64,000 nt of DNA from Cognatishimia activa (GTDB lineage Bacteria > Pseudomonadota > Alphaproteobacteria > Rhodobacterales > Rhodobacteraceae): NCBI RefSeq assembly GCF_001458335.1, contig NZ_CYTO01000009.1, positions 28,155 through 92,154 on the forward strand, given 5' to 3'. Under the pieces are notes generated by a model that was given only the letters and a program-made list of their open reading frames with translations, did no database searches and was not told where the DNA came from. Shown in pieces: positions 33,117 to 41,653 of this stretch (positions within the stretch are counted from its first letter, which is position 1; each line of letters starts with the position of its first letter). A program made the position numbers and the translations under genes.

Positions 33117-34009
33117 TTGGCTGCTTCGCCTGCGACCGCGTGGATTTCAGCGAGCACAGAGATCGCCAAGGTTTGCGCATCGCGGGTGCGTGGAATGAGA
33201 CCGATGGGGCCTCTGATCCGGTCGATACCCGAGATGTTTTGAGCTTCCAAATCCGCAAGGCGTCTTTGCTGGGTGCGCATGCTGCCTTGGGCGCCGATAT
33301 AAAAGGCGTCGGTCTTTAGGGCGTCGATGAGGATTTGCTCTTCCAGATCGTGGTCGTGGAAGAACAGGACAATGGCGGTCCGGTCATCGATGGCAGACAG
33401 GTCCGTGATCTTTGGCTGGGTCATTAAGTGTTGTGCCGACTGCGGGATCGCGCAGCGTTCAAGCGTGTCGGGGCTGGTTGAGAAGAGCTTCACCCCATGG
33501 CCTGCGCCATTCGCCAGCTCGGAAAAGACCTTGGCTTCGTGTCCATTGCCGAACACGCAAAGCTGCAAAGGTGGCTCAAAGAAAAGGTTGATATGATCGT
33601 TTGCAACGCTGGTTTCAGAAGCGTCGCTCAGGGCGATGTTGCCCGTTGTAAGGTTGATTGCCAGTGCAGCGGGTTGACGGTTGCTCAGCGCGTGTTCCAC
33701 CGCTTGAAATGGCTCTTGCGGTGGCGTTGGGATCATCAACACGTCCATCGCGCCGCCACAGGGCAGCTTGAGGTCCACGAATTGTGAGCCAGCGCCGTAA
33801 GTGATGATCTTGGTCTCACTCAAGTCTTGGCAATGACTGATGATATCGGCCTCGATACAGCCAGAGGAGAGGTGCCCCTCAAAGCTGCCATCTTCGTAAA
33901 CGGCCATCATTGCGCCGAGAGGGCGATAGGCGGGGCCTTCTTGACCCACAATGATAGCAACCGCGCAGAGCCTTTCGGCCTGCGCGATTGCGGGAATTAT
34001 TCGGTTCAT
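33113..34009 (-). CDS. XdhC/CoxI family cofactor-insertion protein
   Basis: A 298 aa accessory protein that inserts and sulfurates the molybdenum cofactor in xanthine-dehydrogenase-type enzymes. 'GSFEGHLSSGCIEADII' near residue 42 is the XdhC N-terminal motif. The C-terminal Rossmann-like domain has 'LCVFGNGHEAKVFSELANGAGHGVKLF' and 'YIGAQGSMRTQQRRLADL', also typical. Between the small membrane-protein gene and the MocA-like gene. Confidence 0.92.
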   Translation of the reverse strand: MNRIIPAIAQAERLCAVAIIVGQEGPAYRPLGAMMAVYEDGSFEGHLSSGCIEADIISHCQDLSETKIITYGAGSQFVDLKLPCGGAMDVLMIPTPPQEPFQAVEHALSNRQPAALAINLTTGNIALSDASETSVANDHINLFFEPPLQLCVFGNGHEAKVFSELANGAGHGVKLFSTSPDTLERCAIPQSAQHLMTQPKITDLSAIDDRTAIVLFFHDHDLEEQILIDALKTDAFYIGAQGSMRTQQRRLADLEAQNISGIDRIRGPIGLIPRTRDAQTLAISVLAEIHAVAGEAAK

Positions 34010-34016
34010 GTCGAGG

Positions 34017-34361
34017 TTAGGCCTTTACTGGAGATCGCCACAAAGCGCCAAATAGCAGAACCGCTGCGCCGATATCGGCAAGGGTGATCGCGGTCATGGT
34101 CATGCCGGTGAGGCCGGAATATTGCGTTCCAACGGAAACCGAAGCCACGATGCCGACCAATGCGCCGATGAAACCCAGATGGGCCAGCCAGCGGCGTGGG
34201 CGCGTGATCAGGAAGTAGCCGATCAGCCCCCAAAGGACGACCGCGCCTGCCAAGGTGCCAAACAAGGCACCTCCGGACAATACAATTGCAACCACGTGCA
34301 GCGCCGCAGAAAGGTAGAAGAAGTAACCGGCTGTGCGGAATGGATTTTTTGTCTCTGTCAT
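34017..34361 (-). CDS. Four-helix membrane protein of the molybdenum hydroxylase operon
   Basis: A 114 aa protein with four hydrophobic segments (FYLSAALHVVAIVLSG, LAGAVVLWGLIGYFLI, FIGALVGIVASVSV, ITLADIGAAVLLFGAL). No family is recognised. ATG at 34361 has GGTGGA 5 nt before it and lies 13 nt after the cytochrome gene, so it is cotranscribed. It could anchor the cytochrome or pass electrons to the respiratory chain; both are guesses. Confidence 0.7.
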   Translation of the reverse strand: MTETKNPFRTAGYFFYLSAALHVVAIVLSGGALFGTLAGAVVLWGLIGYFLITRPRRWLAHLGFIGALVGIVASVSVGTQYSGLTGMTMTAITLADIGAAVLLFGALWRSPVKA

Positions 34362-34374
34362 TGCGTCCACCAAA

Positions 34375-34998
34375 TCAATCGTTTTCACACGGCATGCCGC
34401 CGACACCCCAAGTGAGGATGTCATTCACGTGCTCTTGCAAGCTGTATGGCGCTGCTTCGCGGCCACCGCCGGGTTTCCATGCCCAGTGCAGGATCAAGTC
34501 GTGATCCAGGTGCTCGGCGATATCCATGAAGGTACGGTCACCGTTGCGATCAGGATCGCGCAGTTGGTTGCAGACCTCGACAGAGCTTTTGCCAAACCAC
34601 TCTGCTTCAACCGGTGCCAGTTGCCAGTCCATCGCAACCCGTGGGGCTGCGTGTGGCGTGGTGTTGGCATTTTCCCAATCCTCAGATTTGGTTGTATGGC
34701 AGGTGGAACACAGAACCGCTTCTGCACCAATCCGGCTTTCGCCGCCATTGATGTTCATGCCGTGGGGCCGGGTTTTGCCGTAGCTTGGACCGGACCACAT
34801 CGGCACATTGTCTTCGCCCACGTGGCAGTTGGAACACCGAGGGTGCGACGCCACCTCGTAGATCCGGGACCATGCTTCAAGGGCCGCTTCTGTTGTCACA
34901 CTTCCCTCCGCTGGAGGGACAATGTCAACGGTTTCCCCAGCAGATACGCTGAGGGCTGACATAAGGGTGAATGCGCTGGCTAGTAGGGCTCGCTTCAT
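34375..34998 (-). CDS. Periplasmic diheme c-type cytochrome
   Basis: A 207 aa protein with a signal peptide (MKRALLASAFTLMSALSVSA|GE) and two haem-binding motifs, CSNCH near residue 55 and CSTCH near 97. It follows the molybdopterin subunit after 11 nt, the arrangement seen in isoquinoline 1-oxidoreductase- and aldehyde-oxidase-type operons, where a c-type cytochrome takes the electrons. The C-terminal part (VCNQLRDPDRNGDRTFMDIAEHL) has no haem motif. Confidence 0.9.
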   Translation of the reverse strand: MKRALLASAFTLMSALSVSAGETVDIVPPAEGSVTTEAALEAWSRIYEVASHPRCSNCHVGEDNVPMWSGPSYGKTRPHGMNINGGESRIGAEAVLCSTCHTTKSEDWENANTTPHAAPRVAMDWQLAPVEAEWFGKSSVEVCNQLRDPDRNGDRTFMDIAEHLDHDLILHWAWKPGGGREAAPYSLQEHVNDILTWGVGGMPCEND

Positions 34999-35009
34999 CT
35001 CTGATCCCC

Positions 35010-37253
35010 TTAAACGAAATCAATATGTTTGTTGAAAGGCATCTCGCGGATCCGCTGGCCGGTGGCCGCAAAGATCGCATTGCCAAGGGCAGGGGCGGAT
35101 GGTGGAACCGGAGGTTCACCAAAACCGCGCACTTTCGGGCTGTTTTCAAGCGCCGCGAAGGTGATCGGCGGGCATTGCCAGATACGCATGCCTTCATGAG
35201 CATGGTAGTTGCTTTGCTCAGCCATACCGTCGGAATAGGTGATCTCGCAATTGATCGCGTGACCCAGACCCCAGACGGTTCCGCCTTGGCCAAGGTTTTC
35301 CAAGTTGCCCGGGTCGATCACTTTACCCACATCGGCAGCAACCCAAACACCGTCCAGCTTAATGCCGCGATCGGTGTTGGTGACCTCGACGACCGTCGCC
35401 ACAGGCACCCCGAAGGAGAAGCCATAGGCAACGCCGCGGCCGCGGTTTTCACCAAGGTTGGCGCCGTTCCAGTTGCTGATCTCGCCGACCTTTTCCAGCA
35501 CTTTGACCGACACATCGTGGCCCATCAGGCGGATGCGTTCCTCAAGCGGATCGGCACCAGCGGCATGGATCGCCTCGTCCAGAAGTGTCTCATAGATAAA
35601 GACGTTCGGACCTGCGCCCACAGCGCGCCAAGATGACACTGGCGCAAGGGCCTCGGTCAGATAGGAGCGAACGCGCAGGTTCGGCAAGTTGAAGTTCGGT
35701 GCATCCCATGCGCCTTCGTGAAGCTGCGCATCCGGACCAGGCAGGCTCATCCCCATCCGACCCATTTGAGAGCGCATGACGGACTGACCTGCGATCTGCA
35801 CGTCAAGCGATGTCACTTTGCCATCTTTGTGCTTGGCGACACCGCGACCCATGGTGATGTGACGTGGGAAGTCATGAGCGAAGTCTTCTTCGCGGGAATA
35901 GGTCATTTTGACCGGTGTGCCGCGCATTTGATTGGCAATCTCGGCCGCTTGTTTGATGAAATCAAACTCGAGCCGGTGTCCAAAGCTGCCGCCCATGAAT
36001 TTGTTGTGCAGGTGAACGTTTTCCTGATCAACGCCGGTGATGCCCGCGACGATGGATTCAACAAACATCTGAATTTGGTGACCCGTCCAGATATCGACAC
36101 GCTCGTCAGTCACAAGGATTGTCGCGTTGAGTGGTTCCAAAGGCGCGTGTGCAATGTAAGGAGAGCGATATTCGCCGGTGACTTCTTCGCCCTCTGCTGC
36201 ATCCACATCGCCTTCTACGCGGGCTTCCGCGTTCAGGCTTTCCTCAGTGAAGGTTTCTTCAAGAACCTTCCAATGATCTGCTTGCTCGGCAGGGTATGGT
36301 GCTTCGCCCCAATCAAACTCGATTGCGTTTGAAGCTTGGATTGCGCGCCATGTGTTGTCCGCTATGACAGCAACACCACCGGTGATTTCCAGAACGTCTT
36401 TGACGCCTTTCATCTCTTTGGCTGCGGATGCGTCATAGCTGTTCATCGCGCCGCCTTGGCGTGGGTTCACCTTGATGGCGGCGTAGACCATGTCTTCGGT
36501 TTCAAAGTCGATGCCATAGTCCAGTGTGCCGGTACATTTCTGGACCATATCCACGCGGTTCATTGGCTTGCCGGCGAGCTTCCAGTCTTTTGGATCACGC
36601 AAAGCAACCTTCTCGACCGGCTCGATTGTTGCAGCGATGCCTGCGAGGGATGTGTAGCTGAGTGCTGTTCCATCCGGCAGGATCACAGAGCCGCGTTCTG
36701 TTTTCAGTTGGCCGACAGGCACACCGCTTTGCTGGGAAGCCGCGAGCTTGAGTGTCTCACGGGCGCAGGCCCCAGCATGGCGCAGTTTTTCGTAAGTGTC
36801 TGGGATCGCTGAGGAGCCGCCAGTTGCCATCATTGGCAGTGCAAGTTTCACAACGCCGCCCAAGAAACCGCGGACGCGTTCAGCGGTTGGGCTATTGTCA
36901 TAAAGCGGGAAGCCCGCCATGGCGTCGATAGCTGCGCCATTGAAATAGGCTTTGTCAGGCATGCCGAAGCTGACTTCGACCTGATCCAGGTCGATATCAA
37001 GCTCTTCCGCAATCAAAGCAGCTTGAGCTGAGAAGATCCCTTGGCCTTTGTCCGCGTGAGTGGCGATCAAAGTGACTTTGTCGCTGTCGACAATCACCCA
37101 AGGGTTAAAACTGGCGGTGCCTTGCTGCAGTTCTTTCAGGTTCGGGTTCGCAAAAGGTGTTCTTGCGGTGTAGACCCCAAATGCCACGCCCCCGGCGATG
37201 GCTGCGGAGCCGATAAGGAAAGAGCGTCTGCCAATCGTACGTGCGCGTCCCAT
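35010..37253 (-). CDS. Molybdopterin-binding subunit of a xanthine dehydrogenase-family enzyme (IorB-like)
   Basis: A 747 aa periplasmic molybdenum hydroxylase subunit of the isoquinoline 1-oxidoreductase/aldehyde oxidase branch. A twin-arginine signal is at the N-terminus (RTIGRRSFLIGSAAIAGG). The end 'KVRGFGEPPVPPSAPALGNA' carries the catalytic Glu (GxGE). It oxidises a C-H bond of an aldehyde or N-heterocycle with water as oxygen source; substrate unknown. No FAD subunit gene is present, as in IorAB. It is cotranscribed with the 2Fe-2S gene upstream and the cytochrome downstream. Confidence 0.92.
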   Translation of the reverse strand: MGRARTIGRRSFLIGSAAIAGGVAFGVYTARTPFANPNLKELQQGTASFNPWVIVDSDKVTLIATHADKGQGIFSAQAALIAEELDIDLDQVEVSFGMPDKAYFNGAAIDAMAGFPLYDNSPTAERVRGFLGGVVKLALPMMATGGSSAIPDTYEKLRHAGACARETLKLAASQQSGVPVGQLKTERGSVILPDGTALSYTSLAGIAATIEPVEKVALRDPKDWKLAGKPMNRVDMVQKCTGTLDYGIDFETEDMVYAAIKVNPRQGGAMNSYDASAAKEMKGVKDVLEITGGVAVIADNTWRAIQASNAIEFDWGEAPYPAEQADHWKVLEETFTEESLNAEARVEGDVDAAEGEEVTGEYRSPYIAHAPLEPLNATILVTDERVDIWTGHQIQMFVESIVAGITGVDQENVHLHNKFMGGSFGHRLEFDFIKQAAEIANQMRGTPVKMTYSREEDFAHDFPRHITMGRGVAKHKDGKVTSLDVQIAGQSVMRSQMGRMGMSLPGPDAQLHEGAWDAPNFNLPNLRVRSYLTEALAPVSSWRAVGAGPNVFIYETLLDEAIHAAGADPLEERIRLMGHDVSVKVLEKVGEISNWNGANLGENRGRGVAYGFSFGVPVATVVEVTNTDRGIKLDGVWVAADVGKVIDPGNLENLGQGGTVWGLGHAINCEITYSDGMAEQSNYHAHEGMRIWQCPPITFAALENSPKVRGFGEPPVPPSAPALGNAIFAATGQRIREMPFNKHIDFV

Positions 37254-37255
37254 GC

Positions 37256-37714
37256 TTATGCCTCCTGAATTTTCTGCGCTGCGGATTTAATCGCGGCGCG
37301 AATACGCGGGTAGGTCCCGCAGCGACACAGGTTGCCACCCATGGCAGCATCAATGTCAGCGTCTGTTGGGGAGTCGTTAAAATCCAGCAATTGAGCGGCA
37401 GACATGATCTGACCGGACTGGCAATAGCCACACTGAGCCACTTGGTGTTCGACCCATGCGTCTTGCACGGCGTGCAAGCTGTCTGGCGTACCAAGACCTT
37501 CGATGGTTGTGATGTCGCCAGTCACGTCACCAACCGCAAGTTGGCACGACCGAACGGCGAGCCCGTCCATATGGACTGTGCAGGCACCACACTGGGCGAC
37601 ACCACACCCATATTTGGTTCCTGTCAGTCCCAGTTCATCCCGCAATACCCAAAGAAGGGGCATATCCGGTTCGACATCGACCTCACGGTCTTTTCCATTT
37701 ACAGAGAGTTTCAT
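37256..37714 (-). CDS. 2Fe-2S subunit of the molybdenum hydroxylase (IorA/CoxS-like)
   Basis: A 152 aa protein with an N-terminal plant-type ferredoxin domain ([17 protein letters not shown] and a later C) and a C-terminal CoxS-type domain ([11 protein letters not shown] ... [16 protein letters not shown]). Each binds one 2Fe-2S cluster. There is no own Tat signal, so it is probably carried across with the molybdopterin subunit. First gene of the operon; its start is 130 bp from the divergent TetR gene. Confidence 0.93.
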   Translation of the reverse strand: MKLSVNGKDREVDVEPDMPLLWVLRDELGLTGTKYGCGVAQCGACTVHMDGLAVRSCQLAVGDVTGDITTIEGLGTPDSLHAVQDAWVEHQVAQCGYCQSGQIMSAAQLLDFNDSPTDADIDAAMGGNLCRCGTYPRIRAAIKSAAQKIQEA

Positions 37715-37765
37715 TGCTGCGTCCTATTCCGACCTAGGTCAGTGCGTGGCTGAATGTGCGAATAC

Positions 37766-37801
37766 TGTATGATTATACAAAAGTTGTATTCTTGTACAAA
37801 G
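37766..37801. promoter_or_regulatory. Tandem operator between the molybdenum operon and TetR
   Basis: Two direct repeats with start-to-start distance of 19 bp: TGTATGATTATACAAAAG and TGTATTCTTGTACAAAG. Each contains a TGTA...TACA inverted repeat. They lie in the 128-bp gap between the divergent operon and the TetR gene, so the TetR protein probably binds both and controls both directions. Confidence 0.55.
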
Positions 37802-37842
37802 CTAGTAGAATGACTCTTGTTCGTCAATGAAATGATTAAAAG

Positions 37843-38382
37843 ATGAGAAACGCAGAAATCGCGATGGCCGCTTTGGCCACCGTGGGTAAATACGGGCTTC
37901 AAAAGACAACCATGTCGGATATCGCGCAGGCTGCGGGTATATCCCGGCAGTCTCTATATAATGTCTATCCGAACAAAGAAGAGTTGCTGCGCGCGGCGGT
38001 CAAGTACTTCATGGACGCCGATCTTCAAATGGTCAAAGAGGCCTGGAAAGACCTTGATGGGGCAGAAGCGAAGCTCGACGCTTATTTCAGCATGGGGCCG
38101 CTGCGTTGGTATGATCAGCTGACAGATATGCCCAATGTGAACGAACTTCTTGAGGGCATGAGTGCGATTGTAGAGCCGTCCCTTAAAGACGGGCACCTTA
38201 ACTGGATCGAACTGTTGGCGGACCTGCTTGGTGAAAAAATCGATGCAGATCAGGCGCACGAGGTTGCCGATCTTGTGTTCTTTTCCGCCAAGAACGCCAA
38301 GTTCAGTGCGGCAAGCCGCGCACAGCTGGAGAGGCGTTTGGACTTGCTCAAAGAAATGGTTTTGACGACCTATTTTCGTTGA
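37843..38382 (+). CDS. TetR family regulator of the molybdenum hydroxylase operon
   Basis: A 179 aa regulator with a typical N-terminal helix-turn-helix (VGKYGLQKTTMSDIAQAAGISRQSLYNVYPNKEELL). The C-terminal ligand domain has no recognised signature. It is divergent from the six-gene molybdenum module and separated from it by a tandem repeat, which makes it the likely regulator of that module. Confidence 0.9.
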   Translation: MRNAEIAMAALATVGKYGLQKTTMSDIAQAAGISRQSLYNVYPNKEELLRAAVKYFMDADLQMVKEAWKDLDGAEAKLDAYFSMGPLRWYDQLTDMPNVNELLEGMSAIVEPSLKDGHLNWIELLADLLGEKIDADQAHEVADLVFFSAKNAKFSAASRAQLERRLDLLKEMVLTTYFR

Positions 38383-38391
38383 TCTCTGAGA

Positions 38392-38535
38392 TCACCGCCA
38401 GAAAGCGATCCACTCTACCAATTCAGAAAATTTGCGCGCGGTGAACAATGCCGCTTGGCCATCTAGCCAATACTGGTCGGCACCCAAGGCCAAGACCAAA
38501 ACCAAACCGATTCCAATGGCTAAGCTGTTGGTCAT
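38392..38535 (-). CDS. 47-aa membrane protein downstream of gap
   Basis: A small frame (MTNSLAIGIGLVLVLALGADQYWL ... TARKFSELVEWIAFWR) with one strongly hydrophobic helix at residues 5-18 and an amphipathic C-terminal helix ending in FWR. AAGGGG lies 11 nt upstream of the ATG at 38535. It follows gap on the same strand and shares its strand with no other gene, so it may be cotranscribed. Related small proteins are remembered next to GAPDH genes of Rhodobacteraceae; function unknown. Confidence 0.6.
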   Translation of the reverse strand: MTNSLAIGIGLVLVLALGADQYWLDGQAALFTARKFSELVEWIAFWR

Positions 38536-38630
38536 AAGAAATGCGCCCCTTCGGTGGTGACCTGAGACAGATATGCCTGAAGGTCCGAAAGGGCGCAATA
38601 ATCTTTGAAGGTGATGGTTGAGAGATCGGT

Positions 38631-39632
38631 TTAGATCATCTGACCCATTTTGGAGGCCACATCTGCCATGCGCGCAGAGAAGCCCCACTCGTTGTCATAC
38701 CATGCCAGGACGCGCACAGTGCGGCCGCCGACCACTTTGGTTTGGTCAGGCGCGTAGATGGAGCTTTCAGTGGTGTGGTTGAAGTCGATCGAAACTTTTG
38801 GCTCTGGATCATAACCCAGAACGCCCTTCATGTGGGTCGCCGCGGCTTCGCGCACAACTTCGTTCACGTCTTCCACGGTCACATCTTTGGACGCAACGAA
38901 GGTCAGGTCGACAGCGGATACGTTTGGCGTTGGGACGCGCATGGAGGTGCCATCCAGTTTGCCCTTCATTTCAGGCAGAACTTCGCCCAGCGCTTTCGCA
39001 GCGCCTGTAGATGTTGGGATCATCGCCATCGCTGCTGAGCGCGCGCGGTAGAGATCTTTGTGACGACGGTCCAGGGTTGGTTGGTCACCGGTGTAGCTGT
39101 GGATCGTGGTCATCAGTCCGTTTTCGATACCGATGGTGTCGTTCAGAACTTTCGCCAGTGGGGCCAAGCAGTTTGTGGTGCAAGAGCCGTTGGAGATCAT
39201 GTTGTCATTGGCGGTCAACTGGTTGTCGTTCACACCAAAGACGATGGTCTTTTGGACGTTTTTCGCGGGCGCAGAGATCAGGACTTTCTTCGCGCCGCGT
39301 TCCAAGTGTTTTGCTGCTTTGGTGCCGTCGTTGAAGTTGCCAGTACATTCCAGAACCACGTCAACGCCGGTCCAGTCCAGCTCGTCCATGTCATAGGTTG
39401 AGAACATGCGCATTGGGCCTTGGCCCACATCCATGGTGCCGTTCTGAACAACCACGTCATTGGCGAAACGACCGTGGACGGAGTCATAACGAATGAGGTG
39501 TGCTGCGGTTTCCAATGGGCCGGTCGCGTTTACTTTCACAACCTGTACATCTTCGCGCGCCGCTTCCGCGATGTGCATCAGGGTACAACGTCCAATTCGG
39601 CCAAAGCCATTGATACCAACAGTAACGGTCAT
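38631..39632 (-). CDS. gap: Glyceraldehyde-3-phosphate dehydrogenase, type I
   Basis: A 333 aa glycolytic/gluconeogenic enzyme that oxidises glyceraldehyde 3-phosphate to 1,3-bisphosphoglycerate with NAD(P). The Rossmann motif NGFGRIGR is at residues 7-14, and the catalytic Cys is in 'SNGSCTTNCLAPLAK' near 150. ATG at 39632 has GAGGAC 7 nt upstream. A palindrome upstream resembles a LacI-type operator. Confidence 0.97.
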   Translation of the reverse strand: MTVTVGINGFGRIGRCTLMHIAEAAREDVQVVKVNATGPLETAAHLIRYDSVHGRFANDVVVQNGTMDVGQGPMRMFSTYDMDELDWTGVDVVLECTGNFNDGTKAAKHLERGAKKVLISAPAKNVQKTIVFGVNDNQLTANDNMISNGSCTTNCLAPLAKVLNDTIGIENGLMTTIHSYTGDQPTLDRRHKDLYRARSAAMAMIPTSTGAAKALGEVLPEMKGKLDGTSMRVPTPNVSAVDLTFVASKDVTVEDVNEVVREAAATHMKGVLGYDPEPKVSIDFNHTTESSIYAPDQTKVVGGRTVRVLAWYDNEWGFSARMADVASKMGQMI

Positions 39633-39720
39633 CCGAGTGTCCTCGCTCGTTATGAAATATGAGCTGACATATAGACCTGTCCCGTGACGATAAAAAGACA
39701 AAATACCCTTTTATGTCAGT

Positions 39721-39736
39721 ATGTTAGCGTTAACGT
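39721..39736. promoter_or_regulatory. LacI-type operator upstream of gap
   Basis: ATGTTAGCGTTAACGT is a near-perfect palindrome around a central CG, 89 bp upstream of the gap start. It resembles sites described for the central carbon regulator CceR in Rhodobacterales (from memory). A second, related AACCGTT/AACGGTT repeat at 39774-39793 overlaps the phr stop codon. Confidence 0.4.
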
Positions 39737-39791
39737 ATCCGAATGTCCTCCCGTTGGCGATAACGGTGGCGGAACCGTTTGCGTTAACGGT

Positions 39792-41180
39792 TTAGGGCAG
39801 AGCTTTGAATGCATCGAGCGCTGCTTGGCGTGATTCCTTTAGGTCAACGAGAGGGGCCGGGTAGCTGCCAGCAATGGTGGCTTTCACCGCGTCAGGCGCG
39901 AGCCATGGCGCATGGGCATGTTTGGCGGTCAGATCCGCAAGCTCTGGGACGTATTGTTTGATGTAGATGGCGTCTGGATCAAATTTCTGCGCCTGAGTGA
40001 CCGGATTGAAAATCCGGAAGTACGGTGCCGCGTCTGCACCAGAGCCTGCCACCCATTGCCAGCTTGCTGCATTATTGGCGGGATCGGCGTCAAAGAGCGT
40101 GTCGTGGAACCAAGCCAGCCCCTCGCGCCAATGGATGCGCAGGTTTTTGATCAGGAAGGATGCCACGATCATACGCACTCGGTTGTGCATATAGCCGGTT
40201 TGCCAAAGCTCGCGCATGCCGGCATCAACGATGGGAATACCGGTTTGGCCTTTTTGCCAGCGCTGCAAGGCGGTTTCATCGTTCAGCCAAGGGAATGTGT
40301 CGAACTTTTTGTTGAGGTTTTCAGTTGCAAGGTCCGGGTGACGATAGAGCAGGTGGTAGGAAAACTCGCGCCAACCCAGTTCGGATTTGAAATGGTAGGT
40401 ATCAACCGTGGTTTTTAGCGTTTCGATGGCGTGCCAGATTTGGTTCGGAGAGACCTCGCCGAAATGCAGGTGTGGCGCCAGCCGCGATGTGGCGCTGAGG
40501 CTGGGGATATCGCGGGCGGCTTTGTAGTTCGCCACATTGGTGGCGATGAACGCGTCGAGTCGAGTTTTTGCACCCGCCTCGCCGGGGGTCCACCCGGTGA
40601 CAACGTCTTTGTCCCAAGGGGTGTCCGGAAGCAGATGTTGCGCAAGGTCAGGGGTGTGGCCCGCTAAGCGCACGGTTTCCAGCTGCGGTGCTGGCAGCGG
40701 TGCGCGGGGCGGTTGGGCCGCAAGACAGCCGCGTTTAAAGAACGGGGTGAACACACGGTAGGGGGCGCCATCAGGTTTGTTGACCTCCCACGGTTCCCAA
40801 AGAAGCGAGCCGTTGGTGCTTGTGACCTCGACGCCTTTGTCTTTTAGCATCTCCATGATCGGTTGATCCAAAGCGATCCCGTCAGGGTCATAGCGTCGGG
40901 TCCATGTCACCTGAGCGATTTGGTGGTCCAATGAGAGCTGGGTGAACACTTCGTTGGGTGTGCCGAGGGCAATATGCAACGCACCGTTGAGGCTTTGGTT
41001 GAGCGCTGTGAGACTGTGATAGAGCCAGACTTTGCTTGCGCCACCCATCCGCGAAAGCTCCGCTGGGTCCAAAATGTAAAGCGGCAGGCAACGGGTTGAT
41101 CCTGTGCTCAGTGCTGGGTTGTCGGTCAGTCTAAGGTCGCGGCGGAACCAATGGACGCGGATCGGGGAGTGCTCTGACAC
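39792..41180 (-). CDS. phr: Deoxyribodipyrimidine photolyase
   Basis: A DNA photolyase of about 462 aa that uses blue light to split cyclobutane pyrimidine dimers. The N-terminal 'IRVHWFRRDLRLTDNPAL' and the FAD-binding end 'WQWVAGSGADAAPYFRIFNPVTQAQKFDPD' are characteristic; 'GWREFSYHLLYRHPDL' and 'PIVDAGMRELWQTGYMHNRVRM' lie between. The frame is open to a TTG at 41207; GTG at 41180 is chosen because it lies just before the conserved N-terminus, but no strong ribosome site favours either. Confidence 0.93.
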   Translation of the reverse strand: MSEHSPIRVHWFRRDLRLTDNPALSTGSTRCLPLYILDPAELSRMGGASKVWLYHSLTALNQSLNGALHIALGTPNEVFTQLSLDHQIAQVTWTRRYDPDGIALDQPIMEMLKDKGVEVTSTNGSLLWEPWEVNKPDGAPYRVFTPFFKRGCLAAQPPRAPLPAPQLETVRLAGHTPDLAQHLLPDTPWDKDVVTGWTPGEAGAKTRLDAFIATNVANYKAARDIPSLSATSRLAPHLHFGEVSPNQIWHAIETLKTTVDTYHFKSELGWREFSYHLLYRHPDLATENLNKKFDTFPWLNDETALQRWQKGQTGIPIVDAGMRELWQTGYMHNRVRMIVASFLIKNLRIHWREGLAWFHDTLFDADPANNAASWQWVAGSGADAAPYFRIFNPVTQAQKFDPDAIYIKQYVPELADLTAKHAHAPWLAPDAVKATIAGSYPAPLVDLKESRQAALDAFKALP

Positions 41181-41259
41181 GGGCGGGCCTTTCAAGATCG
41201 TCCCCAATATCTAGCGGAGGGCGGGCATTTGACCAGAGCGCATGCGTTTCTAAGTTGGA

Positions 41260-41598
41260 TCAGCTTGCTGAAAACCGTTTGAGGCGCAGCGCATTGCTCA
41301 CCACGAAGAGCGAGCTTAATGCCATGGCTCCCGCGCCCAGCATGGGCGAGAGCTGCCAGCCAAGCCAAGGGTAGAACAAACCTGCCGCCACGGGGATCAG
41401 TAGGATGTTATAGCCAAAGGCCCAGAACAGGTTTTGTCGGATGTACTACAGGGTGGCTTCAGATAGCGCTTTGGCCTGCGCGACATTCACATGCACCCGA
41501 TCCGTGTCTGGCCAAGCGGACAGCGCTTTTTCGACCCGCGGGGCGCAGCACGCAGAGGTTATACCTTGGACGTTCAATGTCAGAGTGTCTGAGGCCAT
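41260..41598 (-). pseudogene. copA: Collapsed copper-transporting P-type ATPase gene (copA remnant)
   Basis: The 5' part (41446-41598) encodes the first 50 residues of a CopA-type heavy-metal-associated domain (MASDTLTLNVQGIT ... VEKALSAWPDTD), but its GMTCxxC-type motif has decayed to GITSACC. After an in-frame TAG at 41446-41448 the same frame continues with the last 60 residues of CopA ([21 protein letters not shown] ... [20 protein letters not shown]). About 650 central codons, including all catalytic motifs, are gone. The gene was clearly removed by an internal deletion and then decayed. Confidence 0.85.
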
Positions 41599-41653
41599 GG
41601 ATGAGATCCTTGCAAATGCCTGAGACATATAAAGGCGCGTCGTTCGACGAGGG

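Noticed and set aside
34333-34959. 208-codon plus-strand frame opposite the cytochrome gene
   Set aside because: The minus-strand gene has a signal peptide and two CxxCH motifs and lies in a clear operon.
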